A stretch of 64,000 nt of DNA, taken from assembly GCA_965223755.1 (NCBI GenBank), contig CBDCXF010000001.1, forward strand, positions 1,240,001-1,304,000. Direction: 5' to 3'. The translations under genes and the position numbers were made by a program. This DNA comes from CBDCXF01 sp965223755. GTDB taxonomy: Bacteria > Acidobacteriota > Thermoanaerobaculia > Multivoradales > JAHEKO01. Under the pieces are notes generated by a model. That model was not told the DNA's origin and ran no database searches. It worked only from the letters and a program-made list of their open reading frames with translations. This document shows positions 7,649 to 17,129 of the stretch, in pieces (positions within the stretch are counted from its first letter, which is position 1; every line of letters starts with the position of its first letter).

Positions 7649-8158
7649 CTATTCCTCTTCTGAGCTGGTCACGGGTGCATTGGCCATCGGCCCTGCCGCG
7701 ACCGCCTCTTCACCGAAGTTGCCGGAGAGGTTCAACCACAATGGCTTCTGTGCCGCGTGCGGATGCTCCGGTCCGGCGTACACCTTGAGCTTCTTAAACT
7801 GCTGACGGCCCAAGCGGTTCTTCGGCAGCATGCGCTTGACCGCTCGCTCGACCAGGAGTGCCGGGCGCCGCGCGCGCAACTCGCCGGCCGTCTCGGCTCT
7901 GAGGTTGCCCGGCTTACCGCTGTGGCGATAGTAGATCTTGGTTTCTTCTTTGTTGCCGCTCAAAGTGGCCTTCTCGGCATTGACAACAACGACAAAATCG
8001 CCGGTATCGATATGAGGGGCGTACTGAGGCTTGTTCTTGCCCATCAACACCCGAGCGATCTCGGTGCTCAGCCGGCCGAGTGCCTGGCCTTCGGCATCCA
8101 CTACGAACCAACGGCGTTCAACTTCCCCAGGCTTGGGGCTGTAAGTGCGATACATCAT
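7649..8158 (-). CDS. rplM: 50S ribosomal protein L13
   Basis: L13 binds 23S rRNA early in large-subunit assembly. Visible marks: RTYSPKPGEVERRWFVVDAE, LGRLSTEIARVLMGKNKP, the HSGKPGN segment, and VERAVKRMLPKNRLGRQQF. I chose the ATG at 8158 (a second ATG follows directly at 8155); the frame remains open to 8254, but the extra residues do not match the family. A short extra C-terminal tail of Gly, Ala and Glu follows the normal end. First gene of the translation block, divergent from the methyltransferase at 8290. Confidence 0.95.
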   Translation of the reverse strand: MMYRTYSPKPGEVERRWFVVDAEGQALGRLSTEIARVLMGKNKPQYAPHIDTGDFVVVVNAEKATLSGNKEETKIYYRHSGKPGNLRAETAGELRARRPALLVERAVKRMLPKNRLGRQQFKKLKVYAGPEHPHAAQKPLWLNLSGNFGEEAVAAGPMANAPVTSSEEE

Positions 8159-8289
8159 GCTGTTTCCACGCAAAGGCACCGCGAGAGCGGGGAACCCCCT
8201 CCCTTTGCGGTGCAAAGAGCCCCGAATCTTAGGTAAGTCAGTCCCAACTGTCAAGCGTCGCGAACCCGCTCTGCTGCTAGACTTTTGGC

Positions 8290-9051
8290 GTGCCAGAGCC
8301 CTCCTCAGGATCCGACAAAAGGCCCGACCGCATCCGCGGCATGTTTGACCGAGTTGCCCCCCGCTACGACATCATGAATCACCTGCTTTCGGTCGGCATG
8401 GATGTCCGCTGGCGTAAGTTGGCGGCCAACGCTCTCGATGATCTCGACGCAGGTCAATCCACTCTCAAAGTATTGGATCTATGCGCCGGCACAGGCGATC
8501 AATCGACCGCTATTGCCGAGCGCGGCCACCGGGTCACCGCACTGGATTTTTCCCCAGCCATGGTGCGCCGCGCCGCGGATAAACACCGTCGCGCCGGACG
8601 CAAGATTTCGTCGATTGTCGGCGACGCTCTCTGCCTCCCGTACTCCGATACCTCCTTCGATGCGGTGACGGTGTCGTTCGGGTTGCGCAATGTCGCGGAC
8701 CTGGATCGAGCGCTGAAGGAAGTGGTTCGCGTCCTCCGTCCGGGCGGGCGACTTCTGGCACTTGAGTTCGCACTGCCGACGCAGCCTCTATTGCGGCGCC
8801 TCTACCTCCTCTACTTCCGCCACCTGCTACCCCTGATCGGGAGGAAATTCTCGTCCTCTCGCAAGGCCTACACTTATTTGCGCGACTCCGTTTTAGCCTT
8901 TCCCGAGCGCGATGAGCTGAGTGCGAAAATGAAGTCAGTCGGATTCGATGAGTCGTCGTGGACCGATCTCAGCGCGGGGACTGTTTGTCTCTATCGAGCG
9001 GCCCGCGAACCCGCGATGGCGGCGGCGGATCGACCCGCTCACGCAGCCTGA
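8290..9051 (+). CDS. ubiE: Demethylmenaquinone/ubiquinone C-methyltransferase
   Basis: A class I SAM methyltransferase of the UbiE/MenG family, 253 residues. The N-terminal family signature is FDRVAPRYDIMNHLLSVGMD; the SAM site is LDLCAGTGDQ; later come DALCLPYSDTSFDAVTVSFG and LKEVVRVLRPGGRLLALEF. It performs the C-methylation late in quinone synthesis. The sequence alone cannot tell menaquinone from ubiquinone. The start is GTG 8290. It is followed 10 bases later by folD. Confidence 0.93.
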   Translation: MPEPSSGSDKRPDRIRGMFDRVAPRYDIMNHLLSVGMDVRWRKLAANALDDLDAGQSTLKVLDLCAGTGDQSTAIAERGHRVTALDFSPAMVRRAADKHRRAGRKISSIVGDALCLPYSDTSFDAVTVSFGLRNVADLDRALKEVVRVLRPGGRLLALEFALPTQPLLRRLYLLYFRHLLPLIGRKFSSSRKAYTYLRDSVLAFPERDELSAKMKSVGFDESSWTDLSAGTVCLYRAAREPAMAAADRPAHAA

Positions 9052-9061
9052 AAGGAATTGC

Positions 9062-10000
9062 ATGCCCGCCAAGGTGCTCAACGGTAAGAAAATTGCGGCC
9101 TCCATCCGGCGGGAAATCGCCGACGAGATCGCCGCCCGAACCCAACGACCGCCGTGCCTAATGGCGATCTTGGTCGGTGACGACCCGGCAAGTCAGGTCT
9201 ACGTTCGCAACAAGGAGCGAGCTGCCGAGGCCGCCGGCATGGCCAGTCGTGTGGTGCGGCTGCCGGCCAACACGACCCAAGAGGACCTGGCCGCGACCAT
9301 CGCCGACGCCAACGCAGATCCCGAAGTCGATGGCATCCTGGTGCAGCTCCCCTTGCCGCGCCACCTGGACGAGCGCTCGCTGCTCGACCTCATCCATCCG
9401 GACAAAGATGTCGACGGTTTCACCACCGCTAATGTAGGACGGCTGTGGCTGGGCGAGCCGGGGCACACGCCGGCGACTCCCACCGGCATCATGGAGTTGC
9501 TCGCCCGCAGTGACATCGATGTCCAGGGCATGGACGCGGTCGTGGTCGGGCGTTCAACCATCGTTGGCAAACCGATGGCGGCGCTGTTGCTGGCCGCGAA
9601 CGCCAGCGTCACCGTGGTGCACTCTCGCACTCGTGACCTCGCTGCAACTTGCCGTCGCGCTGACCTGGTGGTCGCTGCGGTCGGCTCTCCTGCGCTGCTC
9701 GGCGCCGATCACATCAAGCCCGGAGCCGTGGTGGTTGACGTGGGGATCAATCGCGTCACCGATCGCGCGGCGGTCGAGCGTCTCTATCCCGGCAATGCAA
9801 AACGCCTCACAGCCTTTGAACGCAACGGCTCGATTCTGGTCGGCGACGTCGACTATGAAGTCGCCGCCCACATCGCCGACGCGATCACTCCGGTCCCAGG
9901 CGGCGTGGGACCCTTGACCATCGCTGTGCTTCTCAAGAATACGCTCAAGGCAGCCGATCTTCTTGCAGCCGGCATGCTCGAAAGGGTTCCAGCAAATTGA
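9062..10000 (+). CDS. folD: Methylene-THF dehydrogenase / methenyl-THF cyclohydrolase
   Basis: FolD interconverts methylene-, methenyl- and formyl-tetrahydrofolate with NADP. The start ATG 9062 has AAAGGA six bases upstream; the frame is open further back without support. Marks: ILVGDDPASQVYVRNKERAA with the catalytic Lys, VDGILVQLPLPRHL, the cofactor site VVVGRSTIVGKPMA, and PVPGGVGPLTIAVLL at the end. At 312 residues it is slightly longer than usual. The stop overlaps the TTG start of the next gene. Confidence 0.96.
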   Translation: MPAKVLNGKKIAASIRREIADEIAARTQRPPCLMAILVGDDPASQVYVRNKERAAEAAGMASRVVRLPANTTQEDLAATIADANADPEVDGILVQLPLPRHLDERSLLDLIHPDKDVDGFTTANVGRLWLGEPGHTPATPTGIMELLARSDIDVQGMDAVVVGRSTIVGKPMAALLLAANASVTVVHSRTRDLAATCRRADLVVAAVGSPALLGADHIKPGAVVVDVGINRVTDRAAVERLYPGNAKRLTAFERNGSILVGDVDYEVAAHIADAITPVPGGVGPLTIAVLLKNTLKAADLLAAGMLERVPAN

Positions 10001-11163
10001 ACCGGCTACGCGTTGGGCTCACCGGCGGACTCGCCAGCGGCAAATCGACACTGGCACGATGGCTCGCCGAGGACGGCTGTCACGTCATCGACGCCGACGC
10101 CATCGTCGCCGATCTCTACCGTGCTGGACAGCCAGGAGCCGAGGTCGTTGAACGGCTCTTCGGCCCTTCTTTCCTGCGCCAAGACGGCTCGGTCGACCGC
10201 GAAGTCCTCGGCGGTTACATCTTCGAACATCCAGATGACCTCGTCCGCCTCGAGGAGGCGGTACACCCGCTCGTCAAGCAGTTGGTACTGCAATGGATTC
10301 ACGACAAGTCGGGCATCGCCATCGTCGAAGCCACATTGCTGATCGAGTCGGGGATCGCCACCGATCTGGATGTGGTGGTCACCGTTTCGGCTGACGAAGC
10401 GGTGCGGCGCCAGCGGGCGATCGAACGCGGCCTCTCTGACGAGCAAGTCGACTCCCGCCTGGCAAATCAGGGTGACGACTCCTTTCGCGAAACGGCCGCG
10501 CACATCGTCCTGCGCAACAACGGCAGCATCGAGGAATTCCGCGAGCAAGCCGCAGAGCTGTTGTGGGAGTTGCGACGAATACACCAGCGCCGCGCCGGGT
10601 CAGCGGCGCAGGAGCCGCTGCTGCTGGTGACCTCCAATCGCGGCAAGTTGCGCGAGGCGCAAAGACTGTTCAACGGGCCGATGATCAGTGCCGACATCGA
10701 CCTCCCAGAGATCCAATCCCTCGACATCGATGAAGTGCTGAAGGCGAAAGCATCTACCGCGTGGGGCCAGTTGAAACGTCCGTTGCTGGTCGAGGAGACG
10801 GCCTTGGAATTGGAGGGGCTGAACGGCTTTCCCGGTCCGCTCATCAAATGGATGCTCAAAGCCCTGGGCGGCCCAGGAATAGCGCGGTTGGCGGCATCCA
10901 CCGACAGCAAACGAGCGAAGGCGCGCTGCCGCATCCTCTACCGCGACGCGACGCAGCGCATCGCCGCCGAAGGCTCGGTTACTGGAACTCTCGTGTTTCC
11001 CGGACGCGGCGATCAAGGTTTCGGATGGGATCCAGTCTTCCAGCCCGACGGCTCGGAACTGACTTTTGCCGAAATGGACGGCGCTGAGAAGGATCGCGTC
11101 AGCCACCGTGGGAAGGCGTGGCGAGAGATGGAACGTGAGCTGAGGTCGGCGGGCGTAGTCTGA
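9997..11163 (+). CDS. coaE: Fusion: dephospho-CoA kinase plus ITPase-like NTP pyrophosphatase
   Basis: Residues 1 to about 195 are dephospho-CoA kinase: P-loop GLTGGLASGKST, HVIDADAIV, and the TLLIESG and RRQRAIERGLS segments. This enzyme makes the last step of CoA synthesis. After a short linker, residues about 208-388 form a Ham1/ITPA domain, beginning LLVTSNRGKLREAQRLF, with VEETALELEGLNGFPGPLIK and GFGWDPVFQPDG, then EKDRVSHRGKAW. The IKW-type central motif resembles eukaryotic and archaeal ITPA more than E. coli RdgB. The usual Asp of VEDT is Glu. Both domains appear intact. The TTG start overlaps the folD stop, so the genes are coupled. Confidence 0.88.
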   Translation: MNRLRVGLTGGLASGKSTLARWLAEDGCHVIDADAIVADLYRAGQPGAEVVERLFGPSFLRQDGSVDREVLGGYIFEHPDDLVRLEEAVHPLVKQLVLQWIHDKSGIAIVEATLLIESGIATDLDVVVTVSADEAVRRQRAIERGLSDEQVDSRLANQGDDSFRETAAHIVLRNNGSIEEFREQAAELLWELRRIHQRRAGSAAQEPLLLVTSNRGKLREAQRLFNGPMISADIDLPEIQSLDIDEVLKAKASTAWGQLKRPLLVEETALELEGLNGFPGPLIKWMLKALGGPGIARLAASTDSKRAKARCRILYRDATQRIAAEGSVTGTLVFPGRGDQGFGWDPVFQPDGSELTFAEMDGAEKDRVSHRGKAWREMERELRSAGVV

Positions 11164-11182
11164 CGACGCTCCCTCACGCCAA

Positions 11183-11785
11183 CTAGACAACTCTAAAAAC
11201 CTGCCCGGTCTGGGCTCCCTCCACACTCTTGGCATAGCCGAGGGCGGCGCGCGCCGCCGGGACCGGTTCGAAGCCGCGAAAGTACGGTGCGTAGTCCGGC
11301 ATCGATTCTTCGATGACCCCTGGGCTCACCGAATTGATGCGCAGACCTCTCGGTAGCTCGATCGCCGCCGCCATGACGAAGCCATTGATCGCGCTATTGA
11401 CCATCGACGCCGAACTGCCGGCGACAATGGGGTCGCGATCCAAGACCCCGGTTGTCAAAGTAAACGAGCCACCATCGTTGACGACATCGCGGCCCAGCAA
11501 CACCAAATTGACCTGACCCATGAGTTTGTCTCGAAGCCCGATCTCATAGTCAGCCGCGTGCATTTCCTCCATCGGCGCCCACTTGGCGTGGCCGGCGGCG
11601 GATACCACTGCGTCCAACTCGCCGGCCTCGTCGTAGGCCCGACGAATGGAGTCTTCGTCGGTGAGGTCGACGCGAATATCCCCCGAACTGCGTCCGGCGG
11701 TAACCACCTCATGCCGCGCACCGAGTTCGGCGACAACCGCACTTCCAATCGTCCCCGACGCTCCAACGATGAGGACCTTCATCAC
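11183..11785 (-). CDS. Short-chain dehydrogenase without the catalytic Tyr-Lys pair
   Basis: A 200-residue Rossmann protein with the NAD(P) site IVGASGTIGSAVVAEL and a charged turn AGRSSGD that suits NADPH. Later segments are VSAAGHAKWAPMEEM, GGSFTLTTG and LRINSVSPGVIEES. The usual YxxxK motif is missing; the corresponding stretch reads SSASMVNSAINGF. I recall a subgroup of small SDR-like proteins with the same change, so this is probably family-typical and not a mutation. The substrate is unknown and a non-enzymatic or altered activity is possible. It lies 20 bases from the convergent coaE fusion. Confidence 0.8.
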   Translation of the reverse strand: MMKVLIVGASGTIGSAVVAELGARHEVVTAGRSSGDIRVDLTDEDSIRRAYDEAGELDAVVSAAGHAKWAPMEEMHAADYEIGLRDKLMGQVNLVLLGRDVVNDGGSFTLTTGVLDRDPIVAGSSASMVNSAINGFVMAAAIELPRGLRINSVSPGVIEESMPDYAPYFRGFEPVPAARAALGYAKSVEGAQTGQVFRVV

Positions 11786-11846
11786 CGGCCAATCTTCTCA
11801 AACAGGCGAAGTGACTGTTCGCTTTGAATCTCTCAACACCAGCATT

Positions 11847-13679
11847 TCAATTGGTCGCAAGATCGTCGCTGAACGACTTGGCCATCGGGTGCTTCACCAA
11901 TGGGAGTTTGGGGTTCTCTCCTTCAGGCTTTTTGAGCGTCAAGTCTTCGAAAAGCAACGCGGGCGTCGTTATCGAAACCAGCGGGAGGTGTCCACGCCGT
12001 CCGATTCGCGACAAAGCCGCAAACGGATTCGGATTGAAAGGAGAGAAGGGAATAATGGTCGTCGTTGTCTCGTCCGACATCTCCACGATGTCTTTGAAGT
12101 CGCCAACCGAGAAGCCCGCCAATTCGACATTCCGCAGCAGGACCTCTCTTCCGTCGGGATATACCTTGTGCGCAACGGTGATCGGCTGGAAGGTCAGCCC
12201 GGGGCGCTCTGAAGAACCAAAGATAAGGACGCGGCCTCCCATGCGATCTTCTGCTGCAACGCTGGCGTCGCCGATCCGACTGACGATGACTCCAAACTCT
12301 GCGCCTCTTTCGGCAACCAGTTCTTGGAGAGTCTTTCGAAGATTGTCCGGAGCCACGCCTGCATCGGTGACGAGAAGCAGATTGCTAGGCGTCACTCCAC
12401 CCCCCCGCCAGTTACCTGTGCTTTTTTCCACTCCTTTCACCGGAGTTCGACCTGAGATCAGCGTCTTCAGGACACCCTTTTCAACCAGCGAAGTCGCGTG
12501 GGCGGGAACTCCTTCATCGTCGAATCGGTAGCTGCCGAGAAGCGGTTTATCGTTCTCTCCGGTATGAGCGGGATCATCAACCACGCTAATCGAGCGCGGC
12601 AAAATCCGGGCGCCGATTTTGTCGCGCAGATCAGCACCTTCTTCGGTGGCTCCCATGAACGGCTGCGCAGACAGCCAGCGGCGCTGTGCGGACAACTTCG
12701 GGGCCAGGCCTTGCGCGACCAATTGCGCCGCCGCCTGGCCGACGAACAACACCGGCCCGTTGTAGATATCGATGGTCTCAGCGGATCTCTGGGCCACGAG
12801 TTCTTGCGCAAGGTCGCTTGCCTGCTGGTGCAGAACTTCGCTTGCGGGCAGTGCAGCCAGCGAGCGACCGTAGTGGGCAAGGTGCCGTACTAGAGGGTAC
12901 CCATCGGTAGACTGCGTCTCGGCCATCACCACCAACGACACCTCGGGCACCGCGCGCACAAACTCTGTTCCCTCGCTACTGACGAACCGAGTCTTGGTCG
13001 AGCTAGAGGCCAACCGAACCTCCGAGGTGAAGATCTCAGGAAATTCACGGAAAACGCCTGAGAGTGACGCGACATCTTGCTCAGCGGAGGTCGACATCGA
13101 GGCGCCGAAGTCCCATATCTCTTCACCTTGAACGGCCTCCGCTGGGGCGAAATCGGGCGTGTCCTCGGTACGGGTCTTAGTCTCCAAAAACGCCTTCTTC
13201 TGCGCGTACTGCTGCAACGCCTGCTTGTACGCCGCATCAGTCGCCAGCCAGATATCGCGCCTCAATGCCTCATAGTCGTCTTCGATGGACAACTGACTCA
13301 CACCACCAAACGACCCGCCAATCCCCCTCGAAAAATCAGGCATCACCATGAAATTGGTGTTATCCAACTTGTAGTCGCCAACGCGGACCTCGACGTAAAG
13401 AAAACGACTTCTGGTCTGCTGACGCGATGTCGCAGCTCCGAGTGTTGCGTTGATGTACAAGCCATCTGTCTCCTCGACCCGGTAGGAAACGAAATACGGG
13501 CGTTCGAGCTCTTCGATCTCCAGTTCGTCCATGGTGCGTGCGAGCTCGTCACGTAGCGCGCGCATCACAACATCTTCTCTGGTTCCTTGAGCGAGGCCGG
13601 ATATTGCCAGGATCGCCGCCGCGAGGATGTACCACCCCAAGACCTTACTCTTCATTGACTTGCTCTTGAATCCTTGCAT
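11847..13679 (-). CDS. Exported TldE/PmbA-like protein, degenerate zinc site
   Basis: A TldD/PmbA-family protein of 610 residues with an N-terminal signal peptide (hydrophobic stretch YILAAAILAISGLAQG). GGAGG lies five bases before ATG 13679. In classical TldD-TldE, TldD carries the zinc site HExxxH and TldE is the non-catalytic partner. Here the corresponding region (roughly residues 310-330) reads GPVLFVGQAAAQLVAQG, with no histidines, so this is the TldE role. The conserved RYDDEG-type loop appears as YRFDDEGVPAHA. It lies 20 bases after the active homologue and shares much of its sequence plan, indicating a duplicated pair working as a periplasmic heterodimer. Confidence 0.85.
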   Translation of the reverse strand: MQGFKSKSMKSKVLGWYILAAAILAISGLAQGTREDVVMRALRDELARTMDELEIEELERPYFVSYRVEETDGLYINATLGAATSRQQTRSRFLYVEVRVGDYKLDNTNFMVMPDFSRGIGGSFGGVSQLSIEDDYEALRRDIWLATDAAYKQALQQYAQKKAFLETKTRTEDTPDFAPAEAVQGEEIWDFGASMSTSAEQDVASLSGVFREFPEIFTSEVRLASSSTKTRFVSSEGTEFVRAVPEVSLVVMAETQSTDGYPLVRHLAHYGRSLAALPASEVLHQQASDLAQELVAQRSAETIDIYNGPVLFVGQAAAQLVAQGLAPKLSAQRRWLSAQPFMGATEEGADLRDKIGARILPRSISVVDDPAHTGENDKPLLGSYRFDDEGVPAHATSLVEKGVLKTLISGRTPVKGVEKSTGNWRGGGVTPSNLLLVTDAGVAPDNLRKTLQELVAERGAEFGVIVSRIGDASVAAEDRMGGRVLIFGSSERPGLTFQPITVAHKVYPDGREVLLRNVELAGFSVGDFKDIVEMSDETTTTIIPFSPFNPNPFAALSRIGRRGHLPLVSITTPALLFEDLTLKKPEGENPKLPLVKHPMAKSFSDDLATN

Positions 13680-13699
13680 GACTTCCTCCAAGACGACCC

Positions 13700-15424
13700 T
13701 CAACCTCGAGGCGCGGTGTCGGCAATTTCCCCTTCGGAAGACGCATCCGGCGCAGGAAGTAGCGGAGGCCGACTCTGGGATTTTTCCTTCTTCTGCACCT
13801 CAATCTGCGAGACGAGGATCCCCGGCGATGCGGCCGCCACCGGAACGCCACCCGACTCGGCGCCGCAGGTGCCGTTAAAAACCTCGATAGCATCGTCCGC
13901 CGCCGTGATCCTGCTGAAGGCGGTCAAAGGCGTGCCAATCAGATCGACGCCGCGTACTAGTTCTTCATTCCCGTCGGGATACACCCGATACACCATGATC
14001 GGCAGCACGTTGAAGGCGTTGGGTATGGTTCGACCGGTGAGGGTAAACCCTCCCATGATGTCCTCAAATAGTAGACCGTAAGGCTTGCCCTGCTTCTTGA
14101 CCTCTTGCAACAACCGATCTTTGAGCTGGTCGCGCGTCAGCGGGTCTTCAACATCGACGAGCAGGTTGGATTGGCGGGCGACGACCGCGAACCCCGGTTG
14201 CCTACGTCCATGCCCATTGGACTCTGCAAATCCCTCGACCGGCGATCGCGACATCAGAAATGACTTGAACACTCCATCGTCTACAACTGTCACTGGACGT
14301 GCTTTAACTCCTTGGTTGTCGTAAAGATAGGTACCGGCCAACGCCTTACCACCCGCAAGCTTGCGGGTTGGATCGAAAACCACATCGAAGTTCTCTGGCA
14401 GGAGCTTTTCACCAATCTTCTTTTTGAATGTCTGCCCCTCAAACTCGTCCTTTTGCCGGTGCCCCTCGATTCGGTGCCCGAATACCTCGTGAAAGAAGAC
14501 CCCGCTCGCCCGCCCCGAAAGAATCGCCGGACCGGCATAAGGATCTACAATCGGCGCCTCGCGTAGCGCTTCCAGGTCCGCGACCATTTTGCCTACGTCC
14601 GCCAACAAGACCTTCTCGTCCGGAAGGCCGGATTCCGAGGTCGCGTAATAGCTCTCAAACCGCGGCAGTTCCATGCCATCCTCAGCCTTAGTTTGAGCTC
14701 GAACCATCAATCGGTAGCGGGGCTGAGAAACTTGCACCACAGAGCCCTCACTACTGACAAACCAGCGGGTCTCGACCTCTGCGGTGAGCGAAGCGCGTCC
14801 AGCGTAGATAGTCGGACTTGCGGCGAAAGGAGCGGTTAGGCGCCGGATGCGCTTTTCCCACCCAGCCCGGTTGACATCGAGCTCGTGCAACGCCCCAAAG
14901 TACTCACTCGGTTCCTGCCGAGAGAAATCCGCCGATCGGTCTTCCCGTTCAACCTTGACTTGGACGTCGGTCTGTACCCGAGTGAATCGCTCGACGGCTC
15001 TGCGGTAGCGCGCGTCAGTGTGGTACCAGATGACCGAGCGCAGCGCCTCAACATCGTCCGTAACCGGCAGGGCAATGTCTGAGTGGTCGAAATAGCGAGC
15101 AAATCGGTCCCCCACTTGATGGGTGTTGTCGAGGCTATAGTCGCCGACACGCAGATCGATATCCAACTGGCGAGTCAGGTTTTCGCTACTCTCCTCGATG
15201 GCTCCAAACGCTCCCGTTATCCGCACCATGTGGGTCTGGGTGACCTCATAAGCCAAAAAGTAGGGAGGTGTTGCCTCATCGGCGAGCGACTCCATTGACC
15301 GCTTGACTTCGGTTTGGAGTGCCTCCAAGACCGGATTGCTCTGCACACTCTCAGTAGCGGCCCACCCAGTTCCACCCGACGCCAACGCAAGCGTAGCGAC
15401 TACCCCAAGTACCCTTTTTTTCAT
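13700..15424 (-). CDS. Exported TldD-like zinc metalloprotease
   Basis: A 574-residue TldD/PmbA-family member. ATG 15424 has GGAGGAA upstream and starts a signal peptide (MKKRVLGVVATLALASGG). The zinc-binding motif is intact at residues 312-322: HEVFGHRIEGH. Further marks are GTYLYDNQGVKARPVTVV and the C-terminal region VYRVYPDGNEELVRG. Cytoplasmic TldD-TldE of E. coli degrades unfolded peptides and matures microcin B17. Here both subunits are exported, so they probably process peptides in the periplasm. The paired TldE-like gene follows after 20 bases. Confidence 0.88.
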   Translation of the reverse strand: MKKRVLGVVATLALASGGTGWAATESVQSNPVLEALQTEVKRSMESLADEATPPYFLAYEVTQTHMVRITGAFGAIEESSENLTRQLDIDLRVGDYSLDNTHQVGDRFARYFDHSDIALPVTDDVEALRSVIWYHTDARYRRAVERFTRVQTDVQVKVEREDRSADFSRQEPSEYFGALHELDVNRAGWEKRIRRLTAPFAASPTIYAGRASLTAEVETRWFVSSEGSVVQVSQPRYRLMVRAQTKAEDGMELPRFESYYATSESGLPDEKVLLADVGKMVADLEALREAPIVDPYAGPAILSGRASGVFFHEVFGHRIEGHRQKDEFEGQTFKKKIGEKLLPENFDVVFDPTRKLAGGKALAGTYLYDNQGVKARPVTVVDDGVFKSFLMSRSPVEGFAESNGHGRRQPGFAVVARQSNLLVDVEDPLTRDQLKDRLLQEVKKQGKPYGLLFEDIMGGFTLTGRTIPNAFNVLPIMVYRVYPDGNEELVRGVDLIGTPLTAFSRITAADDAIEVFNGTCGAESGGVPVAAASPGILVSQIEVQKKEKSQSRPPLLPAPDASSEGEIADTAPRG

Positions 15425-15635
15425 GGGTTCCTCCTCGTTCCGTTTCAAACTGAAGCCAATTCCGCCTTGGCGTAACTCCCTCGATGTCGAATAGATCTTC
15501 AAAGACCGTGCCGAACGAAGCCTGCAGAGCAACGGCTACTCAGCCGGTGCAAGCGCCGTGATGCCGCGCCTCTGAGGCGCCGACGCTGGCTCCCGGAGGT
15601 GCGGATACGCCAACTTGGCGTGATACCCAAATGGC

Positions 15636-17066
15636 CTACAACTGACTGTGTAGTTCGCTGCTCGCTTCTCGAATGTCCTCCAAACATGATTCAACGCGAT
15701 CCATATGCGTCCTAAAGTTAAGAATGCAAATTCGAAGGACAAAGTTCCCGTCGAGCACGGTTTCAGTCAAGAACACGTTCTTCTTGTCGTTGATGCGCTC
15801 GAGGAGATCACGATTGATTCGATTGAGTTGTTCCTGACTTCGACCCGGGCGTGTCAAGCGAAAAACAACCGTCGAAAGCTGGGGCGGTGCGACGATCTCG
15901 ATCCCGTCGATCTGCTGAAGCTCTCGATGCGCCCACTCGGTGAGGTCGAGTTTTTCGTCCAGTGCGGCCCGAAAGGCCGCAAAACCATAGGTCTTGAGCG
16001 GCAACCAAACACGCAAACCGCGGAAATCCCGCGACAGCTCTGGCGAAATGTCACAGAAGTCGACCAGGCTGGGGTCGTCCTGCATCGGCGGCATGTAGTC
16101 CGCCTCGATGGCGTGAGCCCGTTTGAGCGCTCCGCCATCCCGGACCAGGAGGCAGCCTGTCCCATAGGGTAGGAACAAACCTTTGTGTGGATCGAGGGTG
16201 ATCGAGTCAGCCCTTTCCAGGCCACGCATCACCTTGCGTCCGCGTTCGGTCATGGCGAAGAACCCACCGTAGGCCCCGTCGACGTGAAACCAGCAGTTTT
16301 CTTGAGCCGCCAGATCTGCCAGACCGTCCAGATCATCGACCGCGCCGGTGTTGGTGGTGCCGGAACTGCCGACGATCAAGAAAGGCGTCTTGCCCCCTTC
16401 GCGATCTACCTGGATCGCCGCTTGAAGAGCAGCCAGATCGATCCGCCAGGAGGCGTCGACGCCGACTTTATGCACCGCGCTGGGCGGAAATCCGGCCAGG
16501 CTGGCTGCGCGCTGAACCGAGTGGTGGACCTGATTCGAAGCGTAAATAACGCCATCTAGAAAGTTTTCCGGCAGCCTTTCCCGCCGGGCGGTAAACAAAG
16601 CCGAGAAGTTGGCCATCGACCCACCCGACGAGAGGTAGCCGTTGGCGGATTCCGGGTATCCGACCATCTCGGCCAACCAACGCACCACGTTGACCTCCAG
16701 TTGCACCAGCCCCGGCGCGGCGGCCCACACGGTGAGGTAGCGGTTGATGCCGTTGGCCACGAAGTCGGCCAGAGCCGACTCGTAGAGCCCGCCACCTGGT
16801 ATGTAGGCGAGGAATCCCGGCCCGGCGTTGCAGAAGCTCACCGGGGCGAGTTCGTCGACGACGTGGTCGAGAAGACCTTCGAACCCCGCCCCTCGTTCCG
16901 GAGCCTTCTCTACCAGCGCGCGAGCAAGCTGCAAACCGCCCTCGATGCTCGAAGCGGGCTGTTCCGGCAAGGAGTCAATGTGGGCGACAATCTTGTCCAC
17001 AGCCTGCCGCGCCATGCGTTCCATTTCTTCATGTGTAGGTTCGAGCAAACCGAGTCGCTGTGCCAT
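15636..17066 (-). CDS. PLP-dependent group II amino-acid decarboxylase
   Basis: This 476-residue protein belongs to the aromatic-amino-acid/glutamate/histidine decarboxylase group. The PLP lysine sits in DPHKGLFLPYG; other marks are GYLSSGGSMANFSAL, the cofactor Asp in CWFHVDGAYGGF, and HHSVQRAASLAGF. It removes the alpha-carboxyl of an amino acid to give an amine. The aromatic type (tyrosine, DOPA, tryptophan) is the nearest by feel, but specificity cannot be read. It lies between the TldD pair and a membrane protein; no transporter or antiporter sits next to it. Confidence 0.88.
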   Translation of the reverse strand: MAQRLGLLEPTHEEMERMARQAVDKIVAHIDSLPEQPASSIEGGLQLARALVEKAPERGAGFEGLLDHVVDELAPVSFCNAGPGFLAYIPGGGLYESALADFVANGINRYLTVWAAAPGLVQLEVNVVRWLAEMVGYPESANGYLSSGGSMANFSALFTARRERLPENFLDGVIYASNQVHHSVQRAASLAGFPPSAVHKVGVDASWRIDLAALQAAIQVDREGGKTPFLIVGSSGTTNTGAVDDLDGLADLAAQENCWFHVDGAYGGFFAMTERGRKVMRGLERADSITLDPHKGLFLPYGTGCLLVRDGGALKRAHAIEADYMPPMQDDPSLVDFCDISPELSRDFRGLRVWLPLKTYGFAAFRAALDEKLDLTEWAHRELQQIDGIEIVAPPQLSTVVFRLTRPGRSQEQLNRINRDLLERINDKKNVFLTETVLDGNFVLRICILNFRTHMDRVESCLEDIREASSELHSQL

Positions 17067-17129
17067 GGAGAGAGCTTACTAAGCGGACAACTCCCTTAGT
17101 TGACACCATAGAGCCCGCTCGCAAAATCC

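Noticed and set aside
15566..15580. GCGCCTCTGAGGCGC palindrome in the gap before the TldD-like gene
   Set aside because: Stem is short with a minimal loop and no T-run; could be chance in GC-rich DNA.
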